A stretch of 64,000 nt of DNA, taken from NCBI GenBank assembly GCA_045106985.1, contig JBGCFQ010000002.1, positions 102,614 through 166,613 on the forward strand, written 5' to 3'. The translations under genes were made by a program, and so were the position numbers. Under the pieces are notes generated by a model. The model was given only the letters and a program-made list of their open reading frames with translations. It had not been told where the DNA came from and searched no databases. Within the stretch, counting starts at the first letter, position 1. Each line of letters starts with the position of its first letter. Shown here piece by piece: positions 43,572 through 52,311 of this stretch. This DNA is from JAUIET01 sp045106985 (GTDB taxonomy: Bacteria > Pseudomonadota > Gammaproteobacteria > Pseudomonadales > JAUIET01).

Positions 43572-44084
43572 TTATTCGTCCGAGATAGCATACTGCTCAC
43601 GGAACAGCCCCTTCACTTGAGCGGCATATGAGTCCTCGAATCCGGGTTTGAATCCTCGATGCAGGTGGCGCATGTTGCCATCTCTGTCGACCATCACCGT
43701 TGTAGGCATAGCGTCAACGTTGTACAGCTTGCTCACGTCGCTATTGCTGTCAAACAAGACCGGGAAACTCACCGGGTTTTCCGCCAGCATGGCTTTGGCC
43801 TTATCTGATTTCTTCTCGACATTTACGCCGAGAACAGTGAACCCCATATCTTTGTAACGTTGATGCAGGTCGTCTAGTAATGGCATCTCTTGGCGACAAG
43901 GGCCGCACCAGGTAGCCCAGAAATTGATAAGAACCACCTCGCCACGGAGCTCAGATAAGCGGATGTTCTGACCGTCATTGCTTTTTAGGACAAAGTCAGG
44001 AGCCTGCCCGTCAACTTCTTTTGCGCTGACCGCCGATGTGGCTAAAAAAGCTATTATCAAGATCAGAGTATTAATGCTTTTCAT
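43572..44084 (-). CDS. TlpA-like periplasmic thioredoxin
   Basis: A 170-residue protein with a signal peptide (about 1-21) and a thioredoxin-fold domain with the redox site WCGPC (C60, C63) and cis-Pro in DAMPTTV. It probably reduces periplasmic disulfides, for example of the Cys-tailed DUF4266 protein, rather than acting in general folding. It is the first gene of the DUF4266-DUF3570-apbE group. ResA or CcmG roles cannot be excluded, but none of the ccm genes is close. Confidence 0.88.
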   Translation of the reverse strand: MKSINTLILIIAFLATSAVSAKEVDGQAPDFVLKSNDGQNIRLSELRGEVVLINFWATWCGPCRQEMPLLDDLHQRYKDMGFTVLGVNVEKKSDKAKAMLAENPVSFPVLFDSNSDVSKLYNVDAMPTTVMVDRDGNMRHLHRGFKPGFEDSYAAQVKGLFREQYAISDE

Positions 44085-44132
44085 CTTCTGTTCCTCGTTT
44101 GAAATGTGTTCGTTGTGTCGCTGTTGCCTTAC

Positions 44133-44771
44133 CTAGAAAAACACACTGAAGCCGGCACTAAGCTCAATGTTATGCGTCGTTTTTTCGCTGCCTAATAAGT
44201 CGCTATCGAATAAATGATCGCGAACATCAACATGGAACGCCAACCAATCGTTGAGCAATAAACGGTAGCCTGCACCAAAATTAATAGTAAACCGTTCATC
44301 GCCACCAAACTCGGTAGACCCTATCCCACCGATTACATAAAGCGCAGTATTGAAAGCCCAGCGATCACCGATAAAGGTTTCGCCAGGAAGTATATTTAGG
44401 CCTAGAGACGCGTTATAAAACTCGAAATCACGTTGGTCGTCAGTGAGCAATTGCGCTGACCCACTCAGCGCTTCAAAGCTGGTTTCGCCAGCTGTTGAAC
44501 TGCCGTAGCTGGCTTCCATAAAAAATGTTTCTGTAATATGGTAGGCCGCTCGAACGCCAACTACGCTATCGCTACCAAAATCCTCAATACTGAGAATTCC
44601 ATAGTAAACACCGATTTCAAAGTCTTCCCGATCAATAGCATCTATATCAATGTCTTTCCGCTCTATGTCGGGATCGACCACATTGACCTGAGCATCGATT
44701 TGCGCAAGCGCGCTCGCTGCCGGAATCCACAGTGCGGCCACTAAAAGAACGCGCTTATACCAATTTTCCAT
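44133..44771 (-). CDS. Outer-membrane beta-barrel protein, second copy
   Basis: A 212-residue protein with a signal peptide (cleavage near ALA-Q24), an acidic region (DIERKDIDIDAIDREDFEI) and amphipathic strands ending in SVFF. It is a paralogue of the barrel at 39993-40622, sharing LGLNILPGETFIGDRW versus LGMNMLPGEVFIVDRW and an RDHLFDS versus RDHMFDN segment. It overlaps the upstream SH3-barrel gene. It probably fills the same place in the same type of complex. Confidence 0.82.
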   Translation of the reverse strand: MENWYKRVLLVAALWIPAASALAQIDAQVNVVDPDIERKDIDIDAIDREDFEIGVYYGILSIEDFGSDSVVGVRAAYHITETFFMEASYGSSTAGETSFEALSGSAQLLTDDQRDFEFYNASLGLNILPGETFIGDRWAFNTALYVIGGIGSTEFGGDERFTINFGAGYRLLLNDWLAFHVDVRDHLFDSDLLGSEKTTHNIELSAGFSVFF

Positions 44772-45472
44772 TGTGCTATCTCTTCATCGTCGTCTCGGCT
44801 GGTTAAAGCCAAATAGTTTCGGTACTCAATTCGCAGTGCGTATCGGTGGGCTATGGGAATCTGTAAGCCCGCACCCACGTGAAAGGTGTCATCAGTACGA
44901 TCTTCGGTCGCAACCAGCGTTGCATTAGGATCAGTCCTAATCTGTCCTGCCCCCAGTACGAAGTAAGGTGATATGCGCCACTCAGGAAAGGCCTGGTGAA
45001 TAAGACTTAGGTCGTAAAGGTAGTTATTCGAAAACGTGCCCAAAGCTTGCGATAGAGTCACTTCTGCGGCGATGTTTTCAGTAAATAAATAACTTCCATG
45101 AATTGAGATGAGATCAGCACCAGCCAGCTCACCAGCAAACATGCCCATAGACCAGCGTTTCTTGGAAAAGCTCTCCTCGTCAAGTGCAGCAACGTCAACC
45201 CGATCACCTGACGGTGATAAAGTTTTGGTTAATTGTTTTTCCGATACCCAACCAGTCTTTCCATTCTGTAGCCGCACCTTGAACCAGGTTGTTTTTCGTT
45301 TTAGTAGTTCAATCCACTCGCCCTGCTCTGCCACATAGAACTTCGGAAAACCACGGCCAGGACCGGTGTGAAGATCTATATAAGGGTCTGCAACTTGTAC
45401 ATTCTGAACCTCATTCGCACTAACAATATTTGTTAGTGTTAAAGCAATTAGCATGAGCAGAATACGTGGCAT
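44741..45472 (-). CDS. SH3-domain protein fused to a barrel-like C-terminus
   Basis: A 243-residue protein: signal peptide, SH3b domain (YIDLHTGPGRGFPKFYVAEQ, then RKTTWFKVRLQNGKTGWVS), then about 160 residues of amphipathic strands ending in SAFF. This joins in one gene what is split at 40688 and 39993, although the barrel half is diverged from the other two barrels. The ATG at 45472 gives a clean signal peptide; TTG at 45490 is an alternative. Confidence 0.8.
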   Translation of the reverse strand: MPRILLMLIALTLTNIVSANEVQNVQVADPYIDLHTGPGRGFPKFYVAEQGEWIELLKRKTTWFKVRLQNGKTGWVSEKQLTKTLSPSGDRVDVAALDEESFSKKRWSMGMFAGELAGADLISIHGSYLFTENIAAEVTLSQALGTFSNNYLYDLSLIHQAFPEWRISPYFVLGAGQIRTDPNATLVATEDRTDDTFHVGAGLQIPIAHRYALRIEYRNYLALTSRDDDEEIAQWKIGISAFF

Positions 45473-45593
45473 CTTCAACAGGTTTCTCAAATCAATGATA
45501 AAAGTTTAGCAGCGTTGTAAAAAGACGCTGCCTACGAACAGAATCAGTTCACATTGCTGCTATACAAACGCGCAGTTTTTGAGCATTCAGCTT

Positions 45594-48278
45594 CTATTGA
45601 ATTGGGGCGTCAAAGGGATTGTTGAAGTATTGAGCACCAATATCCAACCATTCCGAAATCAACCTGAGCTCCGCATCGCTTAACCACGCCGCATGATTGC
45701 CTCCTGCTTCAAACGGCGCGAAGAATTGATCGCTTGCTCTTGCTCCGGCAGGCCGCATGAGCGCATTTATGGGCACAGGGGTTAACACCGGGATAGGATC
45801 TCCAGCGGAATCAAGAATTTGATTACCATCGGCATCCGTTTGAAACAGCGGATTACCATTGTCATCAATTGCCTGTACTAATCGATCGATTATTGCATCA
45901 CCCACATTCTCTTGCTCATTGTCTTGAAACAGTAGCTCGCGATAAGAAGTGAAGTGATCAGGTTCATCAGACGATGCAGTAGCACTGAGGTCTAATTGCG
46001 CTGCAGGCACTTGCGCACCGCCCATAACGTCAACCGCAGCATGACAGCTAGTACACGTCTGATCTTGCACGGGATCGAGTGGATCAGACGCCGTTCGAGC
46101 TAAGTCCCACAACGGCTGAATATGATCTTCATAGTTAATGGTTATGCGGCACAAAGTCGACCATGCAGTTGCGCAGTCGGCGCTCGTAGGCAGAGCTGTC
46201 GACAAGTCAGCATATCGATAGGCAAAGTCAGGATCGGGGCCGCTCACTGATGGAGCGCTCCACTCATCAACGTACTCTACGTCGACACTTAGCGCCCTCG
46301 AACCGTTAATTCTTGCATACACTTCGGCCATAGTTTCACCAATCTCATCGGCAAACAGCGCAGGATTTGTATTAGGAAAAGCGACAGTGGGTGTCAGCGC
46401 TCCCGGGTTCGCACTGTCGGCCTGCGCAAGCTCACGGCCATGCGGTAGCTGGCTGTCCGCTGAATGACAGCCCTTACATTGCAAAGATTCTCCCGGCTGC
46501 AAATGCATCCAATTTTGATGCCTGCCGCCAATTCGTTTTCCTTGTTGATCAACAACACTTAACGCGAAGGCTATTCTCGCCGGTACAGTTACTTGCACCG
46601 AGCCATCAGGCTCAATAGGAACGTAGCCGACGATTTCCCGCATAGATTGTTGAGCGGAGCGACCGAATGCGGTGTTGCTGAAATCGTGCACGTCTTCGTC
46701 AGGAATGGATACGGCTTTGACAATCCGCAAAAAACGAGCAGGTCTAGCGCTAGCCGCGGTCAGTTCGGGGTTAGCAACCGTAGCAATGTCAGGCACGGCA
46801 ACGTCGACGCCATCTATGTCATATACGCTGCCGATATTCAGCAACGCGAGATCCAAATCGGCCAGCTGCGGATTGATATGCTCGCTGCCTAAGTCTTCAG
46901 GAAAGCCTCGATCTTGTAGCGTAATGACATCGGTAAACATCGACCCTTCTTCTGGCGCGACAACAGGAAGCTGACTGTTATCAGTAAAATCGAACATCCA
47001 GATTCCGTACAAAGGATCGGCCGGCGGCAGGCCAAGCTCAAGGTTCGCCGCAGTGCAGGGAACAATATTCTCTTCTTGTTGTAATCGGCACTGCGACCAA
47101 CTGGCCAACATGCGATTAGAATTATCACGAAGCGGAAATGCCGAGTTGTATCGCCCTCCTGGCGACACGGGATCTGTGATCGCCACATCGGTTAGCGTGG
47201 CGCTCTCTTGCGTTTCACCGCTCGAACCTGAGTTCGCAGCGGTTGCCTGATCAAAATCAGTATAGTTGTCAGTATCAATGGCAACTATTTCCCCACCCAA
47301 ATCAAGCGTGTCAAACGGGCGTAGAGCGGAAAGAATTAGCCCCTCATCATTTTGACGAGGTTGCATGAATTGCACAGTGGCACCGTTAGTGCCTGTGTCA
47401 TGACTGTGATTACCGTAAAGAATTTGCAGCTGACTGCCATCCGGATTGAGTGTGTATAAATTGACACTGCTGTTACTGCCCATGTTGTCCCAACGGCTAA
47501 ACACTATTCGGCCATCATCAAGTACAGAAGGATCTAAATCGTGGCTCTGGTTAAAGGTCAGTTGGGTTATTTCATCGCCCTCAGCACTCATTTTGTGCAA
47601 CACGAAATTCTCGTTCTGACGACTTTCATCCAGCGCCGCGAATTGGGGCTTGCCCTCATCGAGAAGAATAGCGCGAGATTCGCGCTGCCGGGTTGAAGTG
47701 AAGACAATGCTACCGTCGGCCAGATACTGCGCCGACACGTCCTGGCCCTCTTCCGCCGTAAGATCTGAACTAATAATTCGCCTGATCGAGTCTGTTTCGA
47801 AATTGTATTCCCAAATATTCCAGCGCGGCTGCTCGTCCTCGTCCGCTCCTTCTATCTCCGGTGCTCGTAAGGAAAACAATAACAAGGAGCCGTCATAGGA
47901 CGCACTGAGATCTTTAACATCGTATAACTCGCCTTCCTCAAACAAACCCTGTGTAACGTTTCTAGCAGCAGAACTCGGAGCTGCACGGTCGCGCACGTAA
48001 AGCTCCGCACCTGGGTTAAAACCGGCGGGTTGTCTAAGGTCCTGCTCGCTCAAGGCGCCGTTTTCATCGAGCGGCAGCGGACGCTTAACGTACGCTATAG
48101 CCACATCCAACACAGCAGGGTCAGGATCTTGACCATCACTAATACCGACACTTCCTCCATTCTCACCACCACCGGAACAAGCGCTCAATAGGGTTGTGAC
48201 CAAGGCTGTTAAACACAGGGAACGAACCACGCTTTCTAGTTTACAACCTGATCCTAAGCCCATATTGCTTCTGTCCAT
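45594..48278 (-). CDS. Dihaem PD40-propeller lipoprotein resembling the HzsA family
   Basis: An 894-residue lipoprotein (lipobox LSAC near residue 34). Residues 50-540 form PD40/WD-like beta-propeller repeats (LSASYDGSLLLFSLR, DDGRIVFSRWDN). Two c-type haem motifs follow, CKGCH at about 601-605 and CTSCH at about 742-746. The combination resembles the hydrazine synthase alpha-subunit-like family, but this is not an anammox context, so hydrazine synthesis is unlikely. It would work in the periplasm or at the outer membrane with cytochrome partners. It is divergent from the three cytochrome-type genes that follow. Confidence 0.75.
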   Translation of the reverse strand: MDRSNMGLGSGCKLESVVRSLCLTALVTTLLSACSGGGENGGSVGISDGQDPDPAVLDVAIAYVKRPLPLDENGALSEQDLRQPAGFNPGAELYVRDRAAPSSAARNVTQGLFEEGELYDVKDLSASYDGSLLLFSLRAPEIEGADEDEQPRWNIWEYNFETDSIRRIISSDLTAEEGQDVSAQYLADGSIVFTSTRQRESRAILLDEGKPQFAALDESRQNENFVLHKMSAEGDEITQLTFNQSHDLDPSVLDDGRIVFSRWDNMGSNSSVNLYTLNPDGSQLQILYGNHSHDTGTNGATVQFMQPRQNDEGLILSALRPFDTLDLGGEIVAIDTDNYTDFDQATAANSGSSGETQESATLTDVAITDPVSPGGRYNSAFPLRDNSNRMLASWSQCRLQQEENIVPCTAANLELGLPPADPLYGIWMFDFTDNSQLPVVAPEEGSMFTDVITLQDRGFPEDLGSEHINPQLADLDLALLNIGSVYDIDGVDVAVPDIATVANPELTAASARPARFLRIVKAVSIPDEDVHDFSNTAFGRSAQQSMREIVGYVPIEPDGSVQVTVPARIAFALSVVDQQGKRIGGRHQNWMHLQPGESLQCKGCHSADSQLPHGRELAQADSANPGALTPTVAFPNTNPALFADEIGETMAEVYARINGSRALSVDVEYVDEWSAPSVSGPDPDFAYRYADLSTALPTSADCATAWSTLCRITINYEDHIQPLWDLARTASDPLDPVQDQTCTSCHAAVDVMGGAQVPAAQLDLSATASSDEPDHFTSYRELLFQDNEQENVGDAIIDRLVQAIDDNGNPLFQTDADGNQILDSAGDPIPVLTPVPINALMRPAGARASDQFFAPFEAGGNHAAWLSDAELRLISEWLDIGAQYFNNPFDAPIQ

Positions 48279-48321
48279 CGCTAACCTCGTCGAAAAAGTT
48301 TAGTTCGCATCGCTCTAAACG

Positions 48322-48342
48322 CTGAAGCTTGCGTGGCTTCAG
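48322..48342. repeat. Perfect 7-bp inverted repeat in the divergent intergenic region
   Basis: CTGAAGC and GCTTCAG are separated by 7 bases between the divergent genes at 48278 and 48483. The position suits an operator for one or both genes or a short hairpin in the leader. No known regulator site was recognised. Confidence 0.5.
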
Positions 48343-48482
48343 TGCTCGAATCTGTGCAGAGGGTCACGATTTGCTCACTTTACATGCAAACAAAGAGGCG
48401 CAATGTGCTGCGCTTCACGAAGCCTATTAGCAAGCTCATCTAGTATTTCTCTATCGGCGCAACACTGAATAGGCGAACACCA

Positions 48483-49703
48483 ATGATCGCGGCAAGACTT
48501 TTCCCCAAGTCCCTTCAAATTGGCTGCTTCTTTACAGCATCCCTAATAGTGCTTTCTAGTACGTCACAAGCGGGCCCATTGGAGCAGGCAAAACGAATTC
48601 ATGATCGAATAGCGGGTGTACCGCCTTCATCCACTGTTCTGGCTGACATGGCTGATGATATAAACGGTGTAAATGGTCGCAGCGCAATTGACGCCGCTTA
48701 TCAGGCGATGAATAACCCTGCGTTTTACTCGGTAACACTTAAAAATTTGTCTACACCCTGGACTAACATCGACTTCGACCCTTTCGCGCCATTGAACGAC
48801 TACACGGCAACAGTAATCGGAATGGTTCGCGATAACGCTGACTTCAGAGACATTCTGTCAGCCAATAGTTTGTATAGGGGCAACACTAATCATGCCAGTC
48901 TAGCCGGCGTGCCTGCTTACTCAAACACCAGCAATGCCCACTACGAAGCGATAGAACTCAATAATGCCGATCTTAGCGACCCCGCGGTTTTGGTGGCAGA
49001 CACGCAGACGGCTGTGATGGGCACGCCCGCCGCCGGCACCGCTGGCGTGATGACGACAAGAGCCGCCGCCAAAGCATTCTTTATAGATGGTACGAATAGA
49101 GCGATGTTTCGTTTCACACTGCTCAATCATTTGTGCAATGACCTGGAACAAGTAAAAGACACAAGTCGACCCAGCGACAGAATCAGACAAGATGTGAGCC
49201 GCAGCCCAGGCGGCGACAGCCGGTTATTTTTAAACAGTTGTGTTGGCTGCCATAGCGGAATGGACCCAATGGCTCAAGCATTCGCTTACTACGACTTCGT
49301 GAATGACGATGGCGACCCAGAAGGCGACAATGGCTTTCTGCAATACGGTGCTGGGCAGGTTGATTCAAAATACTTCAACAACGACACAACCTTCCCACAC
49401 GGATTTATCACCGATGATGATCAATGGAGTAACTATTGGCGAGAGGGTCCTAACGCAGAAGTTTTGGGTTGGGACTCATCCTTAAGCGGTACGGGAAATG
49501 GGGCCGCCTCAATGGGCGCTGAACTCGCTAACAGCGAGGCCTTCGCCCAATGCCAAGTGAAAAAGGTCTTTAAGCAGGTGTGCCTTCGTGACCCCGGGGA
49601 AGCTGACCGGACAGCCTTCGACAATATCGTAACAAATTTCAAAACTGGCTATCAATTGAAACAGGTGTACGCCGACTCGGCTGTGTACTGCATGGGTCCG
49701 TAA
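48483..49703 (+). CDS. Exported monohaem c-type protein
   Basis: A 406-residue exported protein (signal peptide of about 30 residues) with one haem motif CVGCH at about 253-257, inside a long helical domain (TNRAMFRFTLLNHLCNDLEQ before it, and QAFAYYDFVND after it). It resembles the DUF1585/DUF1588-like cytochrome modules often paired with DUF1501 proteins, but I cannot name the family. It has AGG at 9 bases before the ATG and begins a three-gene run. Confidence 0.65.
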   Translation: MIAARLFPKSLQIGCFFTASLIVLSSTSQAGPLEQAKRIHDRIAGVPPSSTVLADMADDINGVNGRSAIDAAYQAMNNPAFYSVTLKNLSTPWTNIDFDPFAPLNDYTATVIGMVRDNADFRDILSANSLYRGNTNHASLAGVPAYSNTSNAHYEAIELNNADLSDPAVLVADTQTAVMGTPAAGTAGVMTTRAAAKAFFIDGTNRAMFRFTLLNHLCNDLEQVKDTSRPSDRIRQDVSRSPGGDSRLFLNSCVGCHSGMDPMAQAFAYYDFVNDDGDPEGDNGFLQYGAGQVDSKYFNNDTTFPHGFITDDDQWSNYWREGPNAEVLGWDSSLSGTGNGAASMGAELANSEAFAQCQVKKVFKQVCLRDPGEADRTAFDNIVTNFKTGYQLKQVYADSAVYCMGP

Positions 49704-49773
49704 ATTACTCTCGACTATAGCTAACCGCCCACTCAGCCTCAAGAAACAACGTGATCTCATTGCAGGTAAGATT

Positions 49774-52251
49774 ATGAACGCACTACTTACTACACTCAGC
49801 CGGCGTTTTGCAGTCCTTGTTGCCACGGCAACACTGCTGCAAGCCTGCAGCGGTGGCAGCGGTACTGAACCGACTGTCAACCCCAACAGTGGTGACAATA
49901 CCGGTAACGGTAACGCCTATACGGGTCCTGAACCGCAAACAGCCGATGTTCAGGCGTTCAGAATTCATGTGTGGGAAAATCTGCGAACAGAAGACCGTTG
50001 CGGCGCATGCCACACCGCAGGCGGTCAATCGCCTGGCTTCGCTCGAAGTGATGATGTGAACCTGGCCTATAGCGCAGCCAACCCTATTGTTGATCTAAAC
50101 GTGCCGGCTAACTCGCGCATGGTGTCGAAGGTAGCTGAAGGGCATAACTGCTGGCAGGGTAATGACTCTGCAGCCAATGCGGCGTGCGCAAACATAATTC
50201 AAGGTTACATAAGCAACTGGGCCAACGATGGTCAGGGGGGTACGGCAAACGTTGTTCAGTTGACCGCACCACCCATCATCGATGCCGGAGCAAGCAAGAA
50301 TTTCCCTTCTGATGTTTCAGAGACAAGCTTCGGGTCCACCGTCCACCCGCTGTTGACGGCCCACTGCGTAAACTGCCACACACCGGACGCCAGCATTCCG
50401 CAAACACCTTACTTTGCTGTCAGCGATGTACAAGACGCCTACAACGCCGCGCAAAGTAAAATCGATCTGGATAATCCAGCGAATTCGCGTTTCGTGTTGC
50501 GACTCGCCAGCGAGTTTCACAATTGCTGGACGAACAACTGCCAAAACGACGCCGGCGATATGGAGGCACAGATCACAGCAATGGCCGGAGGTATTGACGT
50601 CACGGCACCGGATTCTGCGCTGGTACTCAGTAAGGCCTTGACGCTTACTGATGGCATTGTGGCTAACAGTGGTGGTAGGCATGAAACGAATGTGATTGCC
50701 AAATACGAATTTCAAAGTGGCGAGGGAAGCACAGCTTTCGACACCAGCGGAATAAGCCCAGGCTTAAACCTCACTTTGAGTGGCAATGTTGAATGGGTTG
50801 GGGGTTGGGGAATTCGTGTAGTGGACGGCAAAGCGCAAGGTACAACCAGCGACAGCAGAAAACTCTATGACCTTATTTCTGCCACTGGCGAGTACAGCAT
50901 TGAGGCCTGGGTTGCTCCAGGAAACGTAACTCAAGGGGATGCGGAAGACCCTGCTCGCATAGTAAGCTACTCAGCGGGAACCGACGCACGAAACTTCACA
51001 TTGGGCCAAAATCTGTATAACTACGAATTTTTGAATCGAAGCAGTAACACTGGCGCCAATGGAACACCCGCAATGGCCACCAACGCCGATGAGGAAGATC
51101 TTCAAGCCACCTTACAACATGTGGTCGTAACGTATAATCCAACGGAAGGTCGGCAAATTTATGTCAACGGTATAGAAACAGGTGATACCGATCCTACCCC
51201 TGGGGGTTCTTTGGCGGATTGGAATGATACCTATGCCCTAGTACTGGGAAACGAGGTTTCCAGTAACCGTCTTTGGGAGGGAGTGATTAGAATGGTTGCC
51301 ATTCACAATCGCGAGCTTACACCAGAGCAAGTAAGCCAGAACTATGACGTTGGCGTTGGTCAGAAATTCTATATGCTGTTCAGTTTATCCCACTTGGTGG
51401 ATACACCTGAGAGTTATGTGGTTTTTGAGGTCAGCCAATTCGATAGCTACTCTTATTTATTCAACAAGCCTTACTACATCACACTCGATAGTAATGCTAC
51501 GCCCAACAATTTCGCACTACAAGGTATGCGTATTGGCGTTAACGGGCGGGAATCATTGGTGGGCCAGTCGTACACAACAATCGACACCACGGTAGCCTCT
51601 AACAACCAAACACTTTCTACTCTAGGAACTATCGTAGCATTGGAGAAAGGTCCTGAAGCAGACGAATTCTTCCTGACATTTGAAGTGCTTGGTGCAAATA
51701 GCAACGTGACCGTACCAGGCACGCCCATCACTATACCTGCTTCACTAGAAGGTACGGGCGGATCTGACATTGGCATAAGAACCTTCGATGAAATCAGCGC
51801 TACAATGGGTGAGGTTACCGGTATCAACATATCCGCGCATCCATCATTAAGCGGCACATTCAATGATGTGCGAAAGGCCTTACCGGCTGTTGCTGACATC
51901 GCGACCTTCTTGTCGTCACACCAAATGTCTATTACACAACTTGCCATTGGTTATTGCGATGCATTGATAGAAACTAATCCGGGCTTCTTTCCTGGAATGG
52001 ATTTTGATAGTGGTCTCACTGCTGGACAACGATCACTGGTTACAGATCCAATGATTAGCGCAATAATTGGTAGTGGCCTCGCAAGCCAACCTGATCCGGC
52101 CGGCGCGGAAGCAGAGCTGGATTCACTTTTTGATCGACTTTGCGGTGGCGACGGATCAAGCGGCACCAGCTGCTCCACTATCCAAACGCGACCTGCATCG
52201 AAGGGTGTGTGCGCAGCGGCGTTAAGCAGTGCAGCTATGTTAATTAAGTAA
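49774..52251 (+). CDS. Dihaem LamG-domain lipoprotein
   Basis: An 825-residue lipoprotein (lipobox LQAC near residue 25). Two similar haem-binding domains lie at about 65-130 and 190-250, with CGACH and CVNCH; each is followed by an HNCW motif, so they are a duplication. A LamG/concanavalin-like domain follows (EYSIEAWVAPGNV, and the VVTYNPTEGRQIYVNG stretch), then an unassigned C-terminal part. The LamG domain may bind sugar or an outside surface. It starts after AGG at 7 bases. Confidence 0.8.
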   Translation: MNALLTTLSRRFAVLVATATLLQACSGGSGTEPTVNPNSGDNTGNGNAYTGPEPQTADVQAFRIHVWENLRTEDRCGACHTAGGQSPGFARSDDVNLAYSAANPIVDLNVPANSRMVSKVAEGHNCWQGNDSAANAACANIIQGYISNWANDGQGGTANVVQLTAPPIIDAGASKNFPSDVSETSFGSTVHPLLTAHCVNCHTPDASIPQTPYFAVSDVQDAYNAAQSKIDLDNPANSRFVLRLASEFHNCWTNNCQNDAGDMEAQITAMAGGIDVTAPDSALVLSKALTLTDGIVANSGGRHETNVIAKYEFQSGEGSTAFDTSGISPGLNLTLSGNVEWVGGWGIRVVDGKAQGTTSDSRKLYDLISATGEYSIEAWVAPGNVTQGDAEDPARIVSYSAGTDARNFTLGQNLYNYEFLNRSSNTGANGTPAMATNADEEDLQATLQHVVVTYNPTEGRQIYVNGIETGDTDPTPGGSLADWNDTYALVLGNEVSSNRLWEGVIRMVAIHNRELTPEQVSQNYDVGVGQKFYMLFSLSHLVDTPESYVVFEVSQFDSYSYLFNKPYYITLDSNATPNNFALQGMRIGVNGRESLVGQSYTTIDTTVASNNQTLSTLGTIVALEKGPEADEFFLTFEVLGANSNVTVPGTPITIPASLEGTGGSDIGIRTFDEISATMGEVTGINISAHPSLSGTFNDVRKALPAVADIATFLSSHQMSITQLAIGYCDALIETNPGFFPGMDFDSGLTAGQRSLVTDPMISAIIGSGLASQPDPAGAEAELDSLFDRLCGGDGSSGTSCSTIQTRPASKGVCAAALSSAAMLIK

Positions 52252-52311
52252 GTGGATGCGCGTTGCTCATAAGTAAGCGCTATAGTTAATCGAATACCGA
52301 GGTAACAAATA

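Noticed and set aside
45594..48278. True hydrazine synthase subunit
   Set aside because: No other anammox genes are present, and HzsA-like propeller and haem domains occur in many unrelated bacteria.
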